In this document: piece after piece, positions 43,743-53,261 of the stretch
Layout of the letters: each line of letters opens with the position of its first letter
Position numbering within the stretch: the first letter of the stretch is position 1
Source: Phycisphaerales bacterium
GTDB lineage: Bacteria > Planctomycetota > Phycisphaerae > Phycisphaerales > SM1A02
Reading direction: 5' to 3'
DNA: 64,000 bases
Assembly (NCBI GenBank): GCA_007693845.1
Contig: RECV01000142.1
Location: forward strand, 1 to 64,000
Translations under genes and position numbers: made by a program
The notes under the pieces: model-generated
What the model saw: the letters and a program-made list of their open reading frames with translations, nothing else
The model's database searches: none
What the model was told of the DNA's origin: nothing

Positions 43743-44594
43743 TCATCCATCAGCGTGTCGCGCGACCTCGCCCACGGGGTCAACGTCCGGTCCGTAGCGG
43801 CGGACCACGTTCTGCCACGTGTTTTCAAACTGATCGATGACCTTGACGAACGCCTCACGTTCAGCGCGACGACGGGACTGATCGACCGCCGACCGGCTGG
43901 TCCAGGCATTGGCGAGTTGGGTGGTTTCGCTCGTCCCTTCGGCCAGGCCGTACACGAACCCGTTGCGCGTGTCGACGAGAATGGCGGAGACGGTGCTGGT
44001 GACGCGCGCTTCCCGTTCCGGAAAGAGGCCGAGCGTGAAGGTGGACAGCGGCGCGATTTTGCTCTCACTGCCGAAACTCGTGTCGAAGGTGTAGAGCAGC
44101 AGCATGTCCGCCTGGACCGACGCCGCCGCGACACGAAGATCGCGTTCGTTGCGAATGCGGTCGGTCACGACCAGGCGGTTGAGTGCCGCGACGCCGTCGA
44201 CCATCGGCAGGTTCATCAGGCGTTCGAAATCTTCATCCTTCTCGACATCCCGGATGGTGACGAGCGTGTAGTTGCCCGACCCGTAGCCGCGCGCGGTGTG
44301 CGAGCGGTAGTTGCGTCCCTGCACGCGCGCGAAGGCAATGGAAGCGGGGAAGCTCGCCAACGGCTGTCGGTCGAGCTTCTCCGACACATCCCAATCCGTC
44401 GCGTCCGCCACCTCTTCGGGCGTCAATCCCATCGCCTGGAAGTTCGCGGCCGTCCCCGGCGTCTGGTAGGTCGTGCAACCACCGATGAGCAGCAAAGAGA
44501 TCAGCGGCGCGCACAAGGCAAGGCGCCATCGCGCCCAGCCGCTTCGCCCGTTGTTTGAGTCGAACTTCACTGCGGAAATCATCTGCTGCCACAT
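43743..44594 (-). CDS. Exported lipoprotein of unknown function
   Basis: A 283-residue lipoprotein. An unusually long N-region precedes a hydrophobic stretch ending in the lipobox LIGGC (Cys40). The mature domain has alternating strands such as SFPASIAFARVQG, VAAASVQADMLLLYTFDT and VTSTVSAILVDTRNGFVYG. This resembles small outer-membrane-associated beta domains of unknown role, and I know no specific family. GGAGG seven bases before the ATG gives firm start support. It is divergent from recQ. Confidence 0.75.
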   Translation of the reverse strand: MWQQMISAVKFDSNNGRSGWARWRLALCAPLISLLLIGGCTTYQTPGTAANFQAMGLTPEEVADATDWDVSEKLDRQPLASFPASIAFARVQGRNYRSHTARGYGSGNYTLVTIRDVEKDEDFERLMNLPMVDGVAALNRLVVTDRIRNERDLRVAAASVQADMLLLYTFDTSFGSESKIAPLSTFTLGLFPEREARVTSTVSAILVDTRNGFVYGLAEGTSETTQLANAWTSRSAVDQSRRRAEREAFVKVIDQFENTWQNVVRRYGPDVDPVGEVARHADG

Positions 44595-44831
44595 CGCTTG
44601 CCCTCCGAGTCCGGGGAATGGTCATCGTGCCCGACGGAGCGCCGCGCCCCGCCATTGCTTAGCGTCTGCTTACAAGATGACAATCCAGCCGCGATCCGTC
44701 AACGAAAAAACAAAAATCATGGCTGGCGCCCGCCTTCCGAGTCGAGTCAGTGGTTTGTACGGTACCATTTCGAGGATCGGTGCGGCGATACGCGGCCCGA
44801 GGCGTGGTAACGTTTCCGTGGGAGATGAACA

Positions 44832-47105
44832 ATGAGCAGTGAGCAACCCAAATCCACCGGCACGGCGGTTCGAGGCGCGCCGGATGAGGCCGCGCCGTCC
44901 GGCGTCGATCCGCGCATTCTCGAAGCGCTCCGGCAGTATTGGGGGTACGAGACGCTCCGGCCGCACCAGCGCGAAGCCATCGAAGCGGGGCTCGCCAATC
45001 GGGATTCGCTCGTCGTCATGCCGACCGGCGGCGGGAAGTCGTTGTGTTACCAGATTCCGCCCCTGATCGCCGATCGCATGGATGTCGTGATCTCGCCGCT
45101 CATCTCGCTGATGAAGGATCAGGTGGATGGTCTGCGCCAGAGCGGTTACCCGGCGGCCGCGATTCACAGCAGTATCACGCCGGCGGAGCGCGAGGAGCTG
45201 CGCGATGCCATCCGTGACAATCGCCTGCGGCTGCTCTTCGTCTCGCCGGAACGGCTGATGACACCGGCGTTTCTTGACTTTCTCGGCCATCAGCAGGTGC
45301 GCGCGTTCTCGATCGATGAAGCGCACTGCATCAGTCAATGGGGGCATGACTTTCGACAGGAGTACCGCCAACTCGCCGTCCTGCGCGAGCGCTTTCCCGA
45401 GGCGAGCATCCACGCGTACACCGCAACCGCCACCGAACGCGTGCGGAAGGACATCGTTGAACAGCTCGGCCTGCGGAATCCTAAGATTCTCGTCGGCACG
45501 TTCGACCGGCCGAATCTGGTCTACCGCATACAACCCGCAACCGATGTTCATTCGCAGACGCTTGAGATCGTGAAGCGGCACGAGAATGAAGCGGCCATTG
45601 TGTACTGCATCTCGCGCAAGGACACCGAAGCGATGGCGGGGTTTCTGCAGGAGAACGGCGTGAAGGCCGCGGCGTACCACGCCGGTCTGGAGAAATCCGA
45701 ACGCTCGCTCGTGCAGGAGTCATTCGCCAACGAAACACTGGATGTCGTTGCCGCAACGGTCGCCTTCGGCATGGGCATTGATCGCAGCGACGTGCGGTGC
45801 GTGATTCACGCCGCGATGCCGAAGACGATCGAGAATTACCAGCAGGAAACCGGGCGGGCCGGCCGCGACGGCCTTGAGGCCGAATGCGTGTTGCTCTTCA
45901 CCTACGGCGATGTTATGAAGTGGAAGCGCCTCATCAAGTTCAGCGCGGAGAACGCGCCCGACCCCGGGCCGATCATCGCCACCCAGGAGGAACTGCTCAA
46001 CCACATGGCGGGGTTCTGCGCCTCGGCGGAGTGTCGGCACCTCGTGCTCTCACGTTACTTCGGGCAGACGTACCCCAAAGACAACTGCGGCGCGTGTGAT
46101 GTCTGTCTCGATGAACTCGACACGATGGATGGCGCGACCGAGATCGCGCAGAAGATTCTCTCCTGTGTCTACCGCGTCGGTCAGTCGTTCGGGGTGAGCT
46201 ACGTCATTGAAGTGTTGCGCGGCAGTCAATCGCAGAAAGTGCTCGAACGCGGTCATGATCAGCTCTCCACGCACGGTCTTTTGCGCGAGATGCACGAGAA
46301 GACGCTGCGCAACCTCATCTTCCAACTGATCGATCAGGGCCTGCTCGTGCAGACGCAGGATGATCGGCCGGTGCTGAAACTCTGCGAGGCGTCCCTGGCC
46401 GTGCTGCGCGGCGAACGCGAAGTCGCGTTGACCGACCCCGGCCACGTCGATGTCAAGAGCACCGGTCGCAGCGCGGATGAATGGGCGGGCGTGGATCGCG
46501 AACTGTTCGAAACGCTGCGCGAGGTGCGGCGTGATCTCGCTGCGGAACGGGACGTGCCGGCGTTTGTCGTTTTCAACGACGCGACGCTGCGCGAGATGGC
46601 GCGAATGCGGCCGACCACACGGGATAGCATGGCGAAGATCCCCGGCGTGGGAAAGAAGAAACTGGCCGAACTCGGGCCGCGCTTCATCGAAGCCATCCGA
46701 AGCTATTGCGAAGAATGCGGGCTTTCTTCCGACGTAGAGGTTGTTGTCCCGCCGAAACGGGCGAATCCGTCGCCCCGGCCGAACGCGCAGCGGCAGCGCG
46801 CGCTCGAGATGTTCCGCCAGGGTGCGTCAATCGAAGCGGTGGCCCAAGAGACCGGCCGCGCTGAATCGACCATTTGCCGCTATCTCGAAGACTGGCTCGA
46901 AGCCGAGCCGCGCGAATCGCTGGAGCCGTGGGTTGATCACGCGACGTATTCACGGGTCATGGACGCAGCACGCGAGCTGCACGCTGATCGGTTAGCGCCG
47001 ATCTACGAAGCGCTCAACGGTGAAGTCCCGTACAGTGCGATCCGTCTCGTCCTCTCGCACGCACGGGTGCAGGGCGAGATCAGCGCGGGGGAGCCCCGGG
47101 GGTAA
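44832..47105 (+). CDS. recQ: RecQ-type ATP-dependent DNA helicase with C-terminal HTH
   Basis: A 757-residue 3'-5' helicase for recombination and fork repair. Walker A is in MPTGGGKSLCYQIPP, the DEAH box in FSIDEAHCISQWGHDF, and motif VI in QQETGRAGRDG. The zinc domain cysteines are CRHLVL...CGACDVC. An RQC winged helix follows, then an HRDC domain (about 535-620: FVVFNDATLREMARMRP...IPGVGKKKL). The last 100 residues add a helix-turn-helix (SIEAVAQETGRAESTICRYL) also seen in some bacterial RecQs as HTH_40. GGGAGA seven bases before the ATG supports the start. Confidence 0.95.
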   Translation: MSSEQPKSTGTAVRGAPDEAAPSGVDPRILEALRQYWGYETLRPHQREAIEAGLANRDSLVVMPTGGGKSLCYQIPPLIADRMDVVISPLISLMKDQVDGLRQSGYPAAAIHSSITPAEREELRDAIRDNRLRLLFVSPERLMTPAFLDFLGHQQVRAFSIDEAHCISQWGHDFRQEYRQLAVLRERFPEASIHAYTATATERVRKDIVEQLGLRNPKILVGTFDRPNLVYRIQPATDVHSQTLEIVKRHENEAAIVYCISRKDTEAMAGFLQENGVKAAAYHAGLEKSERSLVQESFANETLDVVAATVAFGMGIDRSDVRCVIHAAMPKTIENYQQETGRAGRDGLEAECVLLFTYGDVMKWKRLIKFSAENAPDPGPIIATQEELLNHMAGFCASAECRHLVLSRYFGQTYPKDNCGACDVCLDELDTMDGATEIAQKILSCVYRVGQSFGVSYVIEVLRGSQSQKVLERGHDQLSTHGLLREMHEKTLRNLIFQLIDQGLLVQTQDDRPVLKLCEASLAVLRGEREVALTDPGHVDVKSTGRSADEWAGVDRELFETLREVRRDLAAERDVPAFVVFNDATLREMARMRPTTRDSMAKIPGVGKKKLAELGPRFIEAIRSYCEECGLSSDVEVVVPPKRANPSPRPNAQRQRALEMFRQGASIEAVAQETGRAESTICRYLEDWLEAEPRESLEPWVDHATYSRVMDAARELHADRLAPIYEALNGEVPYSAIRLVLSHARVQGEISAGEPRG

Positions 47106-47136
47106 CTGAGGGCGTAACCGAAGGGGAAAACAGCGA

Positions 47137-48660
47137 TCAGCGTTCCATGTCCTGATCCTGATCATCCGGATCGAACGGTTTGATCGGGGCGGGAACCTCA
47201 CCAGAGACATAATCGGGGTCATGCTCTGGCCGCCAGGATTCGGGGGTCGGCGCGACTCGCCCGGAATCACGAAACTCCGCGGGCACGGTATACGCGCCGC
47301 TCCAGTACGAACCGACCGTTTGCGCGCGGGCAGCGATGGATGGTTTCCCAACCACATCCATTGTCCATTCCGCATCCTGACCGCCCGGGCCGAAAAGCAG
47401 GTCATGATTTTCGTAAGTCACTTCGTACCCAAAGTTCCGGTTGCGATCGAGCTGGAGATTGGCGATGTTGGAACCGGCCATCCACCACATCGTGATCTGG
47501 CGCGCCTTTTCGCCATCGCGTTTCAATGTGACTTCAATCCCGATCGCCACATCGTCGAGTTCAGCCACGAACGTGCGTTGGGGCATGTACCGGAATCGGA
47601 CGGGGTGAATCCCCTCTCCCCATCGAACGATCTCTCCACGCACCGCGGAACGAATCACCTGTTCCGCCTCTTCACTCTCAATCGGCCTGAGCGGCTCGGC
47701 CCGCGTGTCGATCTGAGCCAACGCCAGTTCCGAGTGAACCACGTGCGTTTCGTTCCACACTTCTTTCGCGGCGTCAAAGTGGTCGAAGTGAATGTTCAGC
47801 AAGAACGGCTCGATCTCGCGCGCATCGGCGGGGAGCGGCAGGATCAATGAGTTTCGCTGCGGCAACTGACTGCCGTGAAACACAGTCATGAGCGGCTCAT
47901 CCGGCCGGCGCGAATCCATGATGCGAACGCGGGTCCGCGTCCCGATCGGCCACCAGTCCCTGATGCTCAGATTGACGAACGGCTCGTACTCTGCGGGCAG
48001 GTGTTGCGGAAGGTTGATCAGGACGAGCGGCGGCAGTTCAAAGAGCCAGTCGGCGAAGTCGTGGTCGGCGGCCGCCTCGTCATTGCGAGGGTTCACACTG
48101 CCCCAGTTGACGCCGGACGGTCGATTGCGATACCGCCAGAAGTCGAGCATCGGTGCGTATTTTTGCTGCCAGTTGTCATCCAGCGGCTGCGCCCACCGAT
48201 CGCCTTCCACCGCGCGAACGATGACCGTCTCCCACTGCGAGGAGGTCAGTCGCATCTGCTGCATACGGCGTCCGAGTTCATCAAGCACCGGGTTGGGCGG
48301 CTGCCCGCTCCAGGGCAGCGCGATGACCAGCGCGCGCGTGGGGATCAGGCCCGACCAGCCCTGCTGTTGCGTGCGCTCATTGATCAGTACGCTCAGCGCC
48401 AGGCAGACGGTGACGGCAAAGACCGCCCAGATCGGACGCCGGCGGGTCCGGTGGAGTTGCGCCTCCCGAGTCGCGGCAAAACCGCATTCCGTGCAGCGCA
48501 TGCCCTCGGTATAAGACAGGTCATACCAGCACTTCGGGCAGCGGCGGCGATGGCGCGCACGATCGCCGAACAGGGCCCACCACAGCAGGAAGACCATGCT
48601 GAGGTAGGTCAGTCCGAAGAGCCCCCAGACGAGCCACGTGATCCAGTCGATCAGATTCAT
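47137..48660 (-). CDS. Membrane protein with zinc ribbon, planctomycete type
   Basis: A 507-residue protein. A first transmembrane helix (about 5-30) is followed by a cytoplasmic zinc ribbon CPKCWYDLSYTEGMRCTECGF (about 40-60). A second helix (about 78-97) leads to a large extracytoplasmic region of about 400 residues. That region has no catalytic motif I recognise and looks beta-rich. Short zinc ribbons of this CPKCWYD/CxEC kind, next to one or two helices, are frequent in Phycisphaerae. The role is unknown. The ATG at 48660 is preferred to the open frame to 48765 because of the family-like start and the -10-like TAGAGT eight bases upstream. Confidence 0.8.
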   Translation of the reverse strand: MNLIDWITWLVWGLFGLTYLSMVFLLWWALFGDRARHRRRCPKCWYDLSYTEGMRCTECGFAATREAQLHRTRRRPIWAVFAVTVCLALSVLINERTQQQGWSGLIPTRALVIALPWSGQPPNPVLDELGRRMQQMRLTSSQWETVIVRAVEGDRWAQPLDDNWQQKYAPMLDFWRYRNRPSGVNWGSVNPRNDEAAADHDFADWLFELPPLVLINLPQHLPAEYEPFVNLSIRDWWPIGTRTRVRIMDSRRPDEPLMTVFHGSQLPQRNSLILPLPADAREIEPFLLNIHFDHFDAAKEVWNETHVVHSELALAQIDTRAEPLRPIESEEAEQVIRSAVRGEIVRWGEGIHPVRFRYMPQRTFVAELDDVAIGIEVTLKRDGEKARQITMWWMAGSNIANLQLDRNRNFGYEVTYENHDLLFGPGGQDAEWTMDVVGKPSIAARAQTVGSYWSGAYTVPAEFRDSGRVAPTPESWRPEHDPDYVSGEVPAPIKPFDPDDQDQDMER

Positions 48661-48668
48661 GCTTCCAT

Positions 48669-48674
48669 ACTCTA
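48669..48674 (-). promoter_or_regulatory. -10-like TAGAGT, leaderless promoter candidate
   Basis: On the minus strand TAGAGT ends eight bases before ATG 48660 of the zinc-ribbon membrane gene. There is no Shine-Dalgarno in the gap. Confidence 0.4.
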
Positions 48675-48889
48675 CGCGGGAGACTGCGTGGGGGGTTGAA
48701 TGGCCGCGTCGGATCGGGCATCGCAGCCGGCAGTGTGGTCCGGGTGATCCGGATGGACACCGCACGACGAGCCGAGGGGGTGGGATGCGCGGGGTGCTGG
48801 TGCTGGCCTGACGGGCTCGATACGCTAGGATTGGTCGCTCTGCTTTCGTCTTGCTTACCGATCAGTGCATCTCAGAACCGGAGGTCCGG

Positions 48890-49906
48890 ATGGCCGCACC
48901 CGATACTGCCCAGATTGAAACCGCCGCCGAGAAGTTTCGCGAGGACTACCTCAAAACGAAGGACCAGATCAAGAAGGCCGTGGTCGGTCACGAGGAGATC
49001 GTCGACGGCGTGCTCGTATGCCTCTTTGCCGGCGGCCACGCCCTGCTCGAAGGCGTGCCGGGGCTCGGCAAGACGCTGCTGATCCGCTCCCTCTCCGAGG
49101 CGCTGCATCTGCACTTCTCCCGCATTCAGTTCACGCCCGACCTCATGCCGGCCGACATCACCGGCACCACGATCGTGGTCGAGACCGAACACGGCCGGGA
49201 CTTCCAGTTCCGGAAAGGGCCGCTCTTCGCCCAGATCGTCCTCGCGGACGAAATCAACCGCGCCACACCCAAGACGCAATCCGCGCTGCTCGAAGCGATG
49301 CAGGAAAAGTCGATCACCGTCGGCGGAGAGACGCACATTCTCGAAAAGCCTTTCTTCGTCATGGCGACCCAGAACCCGATCGAGCAGGAAGGTACGTATC
49401 CGCTGCCCGAAGCGCAGCTTGACCGTTTCTTCTACAAGCTCGAGGTTGGTTACTCCAGCCGTGAAGATCTCTCGGAGATTCTCAATCGCACGACCGCCGG
49501 CGAACAGCCGAAGATTGAGCAGGTCCTCGACGCACCGTCGATTCTTGAACACCAATCGCTGGTGCGGCGGGTGATCATTGCCCCGCATGTGCAGGACTAT
49601 GCCGTTCGCATGGTCATGGCGACACACCCCGGAGGCGAACTGGCCACGCCGCAGGTCAACAAGTTCCTGCGCTTCGGCGCAAGCCCCCGCGCGGCACAGA
49701 CGCTCGTGCTGGCCGGCAAGGTGAAGGCCCTGCTCGACGGCCGCGCGAACGTCTCCGTGGAAGACATTCGCGCATCCGCGCTTCCCGCGCTGCGGCACCG
49801 TTGTCTGCTGAACTTTGAAGGTGAGGCGGAAGGCAAGACGACCGATGAGATCATTCAGAACATCGTGGAGACCCTGCCGACGGATGTCGGGGTGAGTGCT
49901 GCGTAG
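48890..49906 (+). CDS. MoxR-family AAA+ ATPase
   Basis: A 338-residue AAA+ chaperone of the MoxR/RavA type. Walker A is in EGVPGLGKTLLIR. Walker B is VLADEINRATPKTQSALLEAMQE. Sensor 1 is VMATQNPIEQEGTYPLPEAQLDRFF, and sensor 2 lies near FGASPRAAQTL. MoxR ATPases mature metal enzymes or surface proteins together with DUF58 and VWA proteins, normally encoded just downstream. Here those partners are missing and the next gene is a sugar isomerase. GGAGGT at 48880-48885 fixes the ATG at 48890. Confidence 0.92.
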   Translation: MAAPDTAQIETAAEKFREDYLKTKDQIKKAVVGHEEIVDGVLVCLFAGGHALLEGVPGLGKTLLIRSLSEALHLHFSRIQFTPDLMPADITGTTIVVETEHGRDFQFRKGPLFAQIVLADEINRATPKTQSALLEAMQEKSITVGGETHILEKPFFVMATQNPIEQEGTYPLPEAQLDRFFYKLEVGYSSREDLSEILNRTTAGEQPKIEQVLDAPSILEHQSLVRRVIIAPHVQDYAVRMVMATHPGGELATPQVNKFLRFGASPRAAQTLVLAGKVKALLDGRANVSVEDIRASALPALRHRCLLNFEGEAEGKTTDEIIQNIVETLPTDVGVSAA

Positions 49907-50023
49907 AGGTGGAAGTTCGAGGCAGACCGGCGCCGATGGAATGCGCGTGGAAAACGCCCGGCCTCATGGAGCATGGCTCGGTCGTGCCTGGGACTGCTTC
50001 ACCGTCAATGTACCGCACTTTCG

Positions 50024-50029
50024 TATACT
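50024..50029 (+). promoter_or_regulatory. -10-like TATACT, leaderless promoter candidate
   Basis: TATACT (five of six to consensus) ends six bases before ATG 50036 of the sugar isomerase gene. No Shine-Dalgarno precedes the ATG. Confidence 0.5.
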
Positions 50030-50035
50030 CTGGGT

Positions 50036-50908
50036 ATGTCGCCACTCTTCTCGATCTCACTCGCGCAGTGGTCGTTGCACCGGATGATCTTTGCCGGCGA
50101 ACTGCACCCGCTCGACTTCCCGCGGTTTGCGAAGGACACCTTCGGCATTGACGCCGTCGAGTTCGTCAATCGCTGCTTCAAGGATCACTATGCCGACGAT
50201 GATCTCAGCTACCTGCCGGAGTTGAAACAGCGCTGCGATGATCTTGGCGTGAAGCCGCTGCTTTACATGATTGATCGGCAGGGCGACCTCGGTGATCCCG
50301 ATGAATCGCAGCGTTCGCAAGCCGTCAACAACCATCGAAAGTGGCTCGAAGCGGTCAGTTATCTCGGCGGACACGCAATCCGGGTGAACGCGCGATCCGA
50401 AGGCACGCGCGAGGAACAGGCGAAACTCGCGGCGGATGGATTGCGCCGCCTGTGCGAATACGCCGAGCCGTTCGGGCTCAGCGTGCTCGTGGAGAATCAC
50501 GGCGGCTTTTCCTCCGATGGCGCGTGGCTGGCCGGTGTCATGCGCGCCGTTGATCATCCATGTTGCGGCACGCTGCCCGATTTCGGCAACTTCTGTCTCG
50601 ACTGGAATCGCCGCGATGATCCCGAAGCGTGGTACGACAAGTACCGTGGCGTGGAAGAACTGATGCCCTTTGCCCGCGCGGTCAGCGCGAAGTCCAACGT
50701 CTTCGACGAATCCGGCAACGAGCGCATCATCGACTACGAACGAATGCTTCGAATCGTGCTCGGCACCGGCTACCGCGGCTACATAGGAATTGAGTTCGAA
50801 GGTGAAGAGCTCAGCGAAGTGGACGGAATCCGTGAGACACAACGCCTGCTGGAGTGCCTGCGGGACAAACTGTCGCCTTCCTTTGAAGCGGAAGCGATTC
50901 GCGGATGA
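50036..50908 (+). CDS. Sugar phosphate isomerase/epimerase (AP endonuclease 2 fold)
   Basis: A 290-residue TIM-barrel protein of the xylose-isomerase-like family. Features are an early LAQWSLHRMIF, IDAVEFVNRCF, AIRVNARSEG, LSVLVENHGGFSSDG (the ENHGG metal-glutamate strand), TLPDFGNFCLDW and the C-terminal GIEFEGEELSEVDGI. These glutamate, aspartate and histidine positions bind a divalent metal in relatives that isomerise sugars, inositols or hydroxypyruvate. The substrate is unknown. The ATG at 50036 is chosen because of the TATACT element; the frame opens earlier at 49973 without homology. Its stop overlaps the next start as ATGA. Confidence 0.85.
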   Translation: MSPLFSISLAQWSLHRMIFAGELHPLDFPRFAKDTFGIDAVEFVNRCFKDHYADDDLSYLPELKQRCDDLGVKPLLYMIDRQGDLGDPDESQRSQAVNNHRKWLEAVSYLGGHAIRVNARSEGTREEQAKLAADGLRRLCEYAEPFGLSVLVENHGGFSSDGAWLAGVMRAVDHPCCGTLPDFGNFCLDWNRRDDPEAWYDKYRGVEELMPFARAVSAKSNVFDESGNERIIDYERMLRIVLGTGYRGYIGIEFEGEELSEVDGIRETQRLLECLRDKLSPSFEAEAIRG

Positions 50909-51558
50909 ATCGCGGTGAATCACACAATCCGCCGGAGAAGGATCGCCGGAAGGAACCGCGCACTGATCCGCAGCGCACCGCGCACCACGATCTGATCTTC
51001 GCATTCGCCCGCGCGAGTGAGCAACACGATGCGGATGTCGGCGATCATCTGCACCACATCCGCGCGATCGTCGAGTTGATCGCGTTACAAATGGGCTTCG
51101 TGGAAAATGACGCGGAAGATCTCGGCTACGATGCGATGCTGCACGATGTAGGCAAGCTGCACGTGCCCGCCGACGTGTTGAACAAACGCGATGAACTCAC
51201 CGAAGAGGAGCGGCAGCTGATTCAGTCACACACCACGCACGGCGAGGTCATGCTTCAGCAGCGACCGGGCACAAGCCGGGCAGCGCGCATCGCGCGATCA
51301 CACCATGAGTCATGGGACGGCACGGGCTACCCCGATGGACTTGAGGGCGAAGCGATCCCGCTGGAAGCGCGCATCACCGCCGCGGCGGATATGCTCGATG
51401 CGCTGCTGGCCGACCGGTCGTACAAGGATGCCTGGTCGTATGATCGGGCGATTCAGGCGGTGCTGGCGGAGCGCGGCCGGCAACTTGATCCGGGCGTGGC
51501 CGATGCGCTGCGCGCCTGCCACGAGGCCGGCTCGCTGCGCCGCGTCTACGACATGTGA
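50905..51558 (+). CDS. HD-GYP-type phosphohydrolase
   Basis: A 217-residue protein consisting almost only of an HD-GYP domain. The metal motif LHDVGKLHVPADVLNK is followed by SHTTHGEVML, HHESWDGTGYPDGLEG with the GYP signature intact, and EARITAAADMLDAL. HD-GYP enzymes cut c-di-GMP, mostly to GMP. There is no receiver or sensor domain in the short charged N-terminus (about 1-25), so activity is controlled by expression or partners. The ATGA overlap with the sugar isomerase means the two are made together. Confidence 0.88.
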   Translation: MNRGESHNPPEKDRRKEPRTDPQRTAHHDLIFAFARASEQHDADVGDHLHHIRAIVELIALQMGFVENDAEDLGYDAMLHDVGKLHVPADVLNKRDELTEEERQLIQSHTTHGEVMLQQRPGTSRAARIARSHHESWDGTGYPDGLEGEAIPLEARITAAADMLDALLADRSYKDAWSYDRAIQAVLAERGRQLDPGVADALRACHEAGSLRRVYDM

Positions 51559-51578
51559 ATCTTGCATCTGTTCCACGT

Positions 51579-51605
51579 GGCGCGGCACACAAGTTGTGTC
51601 GCGCC
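51579..51605 (+). other. Strong hairpin between the HD-GYP gene and mgtE
   Basis: GGCGCGGCACA (51579-51589) and TGTGTCGCGCC (51595-51605) form an 11-pair stem with one G-U pair and loop CAAGT. No T-run follows. It lies 20 bases after the HD-GYP stop and about 50 before the mgtE ATG. It could be a 3'-end stabiliser or part of the mgtE leader. Confidence 0.6.
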
Positions 51606-51657
51606 GAGATGCTGTTCATGAACCAACTTCACCCCTGCGCAATCGATGGGAGGCACC

Positions 51658-53190
51658 ATGGCGTCGAATGGCGAAAAACCTCAAGTCAGTATGCTCCTGG
51701 CCGCGGAGATTGCGGAGTTGCTCGACAAGCGACGCACCGTGGAAGCGCGGGATTCTCTGGTCGACATGCACCCCGCGGAGATTGCAGAACTACTGGTTGA
51801 ACTGGAGTCGCAGCAGCGGGCGATGGCCTTCCGCATCCTGCCTCGCGATATCGCGGCGGAAGTGTTTACGGAACTCTCCTCCGATCTGCAGGAACAGCTC
51901 ACGGAGGAGCTGACCAACGAACAGCTCGCGCAGATGTTCAACGAGATGGAGCCGGACGACCGGGCGGAACTTTTCGATGAGATGCCCGGCCAGCTTGTGA
52001 CGCAGTTGTTGAGCATGATGCGGCCGGAGGAACGCCGCAGCACGCAGGTGATCCTGAACTATCCGCCGGACAGTGTCGGCCGCCTGATGACGCCCGAGTT
52101 CATCTCGCTGCGGCCGGAGTGGACCGTCGAACAGGCGTTCGAGCACATCCGGACGCGCGGCGAAGAGGCGGAAACGGTACACGTACTTTTCGTGGTCGAT
52201 GATCGCGGCCGCCTGATCGACGACATTCTCATCCGGGAACTGCTGCTCGCCAACCCCAGCGCGACGGTCGAGTCGATCATGGACGACAGCGCGATCTGGC
52301 TGAACGCGCGTGATGACCGTGAGGAGGCGGTACGCATGATGGAGCGGTACGACGTCTCGGTGTTGCCGGTCGTCGATCGCGACCACGTGCTTGTGGGTAT
52401 CGTCACGTTCGACGACGTGGCGGACGTGGCGGAAGAGGAAACCACGGAAGATATTCACAAGGGCGGTGCGGTCGCGCCGCTTGACATGAGCTACGGCGAA
52501 ACGTCGATTCTCACGCTCGTCAAAAAGAGGGCCGGCTGGCTGTTGCTGCTCGTCGCCGTGGCGATTCTTTCTTCGGAAGTCATCGGCCAGTTCGAGGAAA
52601 CGCTCGAAGCGGTGCTGGTGCTCGCCTTCTTCATCCCGCTTCTCATCGACAGCGGCGGCAACGCGGGCTCGCAGTCAGCCACCATCATGGTTCGCGCGAT
52701 TGCGACCGGGGATGTCCATCTCAAACAGTGGTTAGGCACGCTGGGCAAGGAAGTCTTCGTCGGCCTGCTGCTCGGCGGCCTCATGGGAATCGCGAGCGCG
52801 TTGCTCGGCCTCTGGCGCGGCGGGTGGGAAATCGGCCTGATCGTCGGCCTGTCGATGGTGTCGATCGTCGTCATCGCCAACCTCATCGGCACGCTCACGC
52901 CGTTCGTCCTCAGCCGAATGCGACTCGACCCGGCCACCGCCAGTAGTCCGCTGATCACGACCGTGGCGGACGTCACCGGTCTGCTGATTTACTTCTCGAT
53001 CGCCACGGGCATCATTGCCATGCTTGATTTCACGGTGGACCCGGAGGAGACGGAAGAGGAGAACGCCATCGAGCTCGTTGTCCCGGATGAGGCCGGCGCT
53101 GACCGCTCGCCCGTCGGCGGCACCACGGCCGGGCCGCTCACGATCGACTGGATGGGTGAGCAGCGTGCGGCCGGGGTCCGTGCGGTGTGA
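51658..53190 (+). CDS. mgtE: Magnesium transporter MgtE
   Basis: A 510-residue Mg2+ channel. Order: N-terminal helical-repeat domain (about 10-130; repeats such as HPAEIAELLVELESQQR), two CBS domains (about 135-260; LMTPEFISLRPEWTVEQAF and VESIMDDSAIWLNARDD), then five membrane helices with the signature LIDSGGNAGSQSATIMVRA and the late VVIANLIGTLTPF. High cytoplasmic Mg2+ closes the channel through the N and CBS domains. GGGAGG at 51648-51653 fixes ATG 51658. A short C-terminal tail of about 40 residues goes beyond the usual end. No M-box is evident in the 99-base upstream gap, but a hairpin is. Confidence 0.95.
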   Translation: MASNGEKPQVSMLLAAEIAELLDKRRTVEARDSLVDMHPAEIAELLVELESQQRAMAFRILPRDIAAEVFTELSSDLQEQLTEELTNEQLAQMFNEMEPDDRAELFDEMPGQLVTQLLSMMRPEERRSTQVILNYPPDSVGRLMTPEFISLRPEWTVEQAFEHIRTRGEEAETVHVLFVVDDRGRLIDDILIRELLLANPSATVESIMDDSAIWLNARDDREEAVRMMERYDVSVLPVVDRDHVLVGIVTFDDVADVAEEETTEDIHKGGAVAPLDMSYGETSILTLVKKRAGWLLLLVAVAILSSEVIGQFEETLEAVLVLAFFIPLLIDSGGNAGSQSATIMVRAIATGDVHLKQWLGTLGKEVFVGLLLGGLMGIASALLGLWRGGWEIGLIVGLSMVSIVVIANLIGTLTPFVLSRMRLDPATASSPLITTVADVTGLLIYFSIATGIIAMLDFTVDPEETEEENAIELVVPDEAGADRSPVGGTTAGPLTIDWMGEQRAAGVRAV

Positions 53191-53261
53191 TTGCGCGGCG
53201 GGCTTGGCGATTTCGGTTGTGGATGACCTGTCAACTCGCCTCGTTCTCTCGCGCGAGCAGG

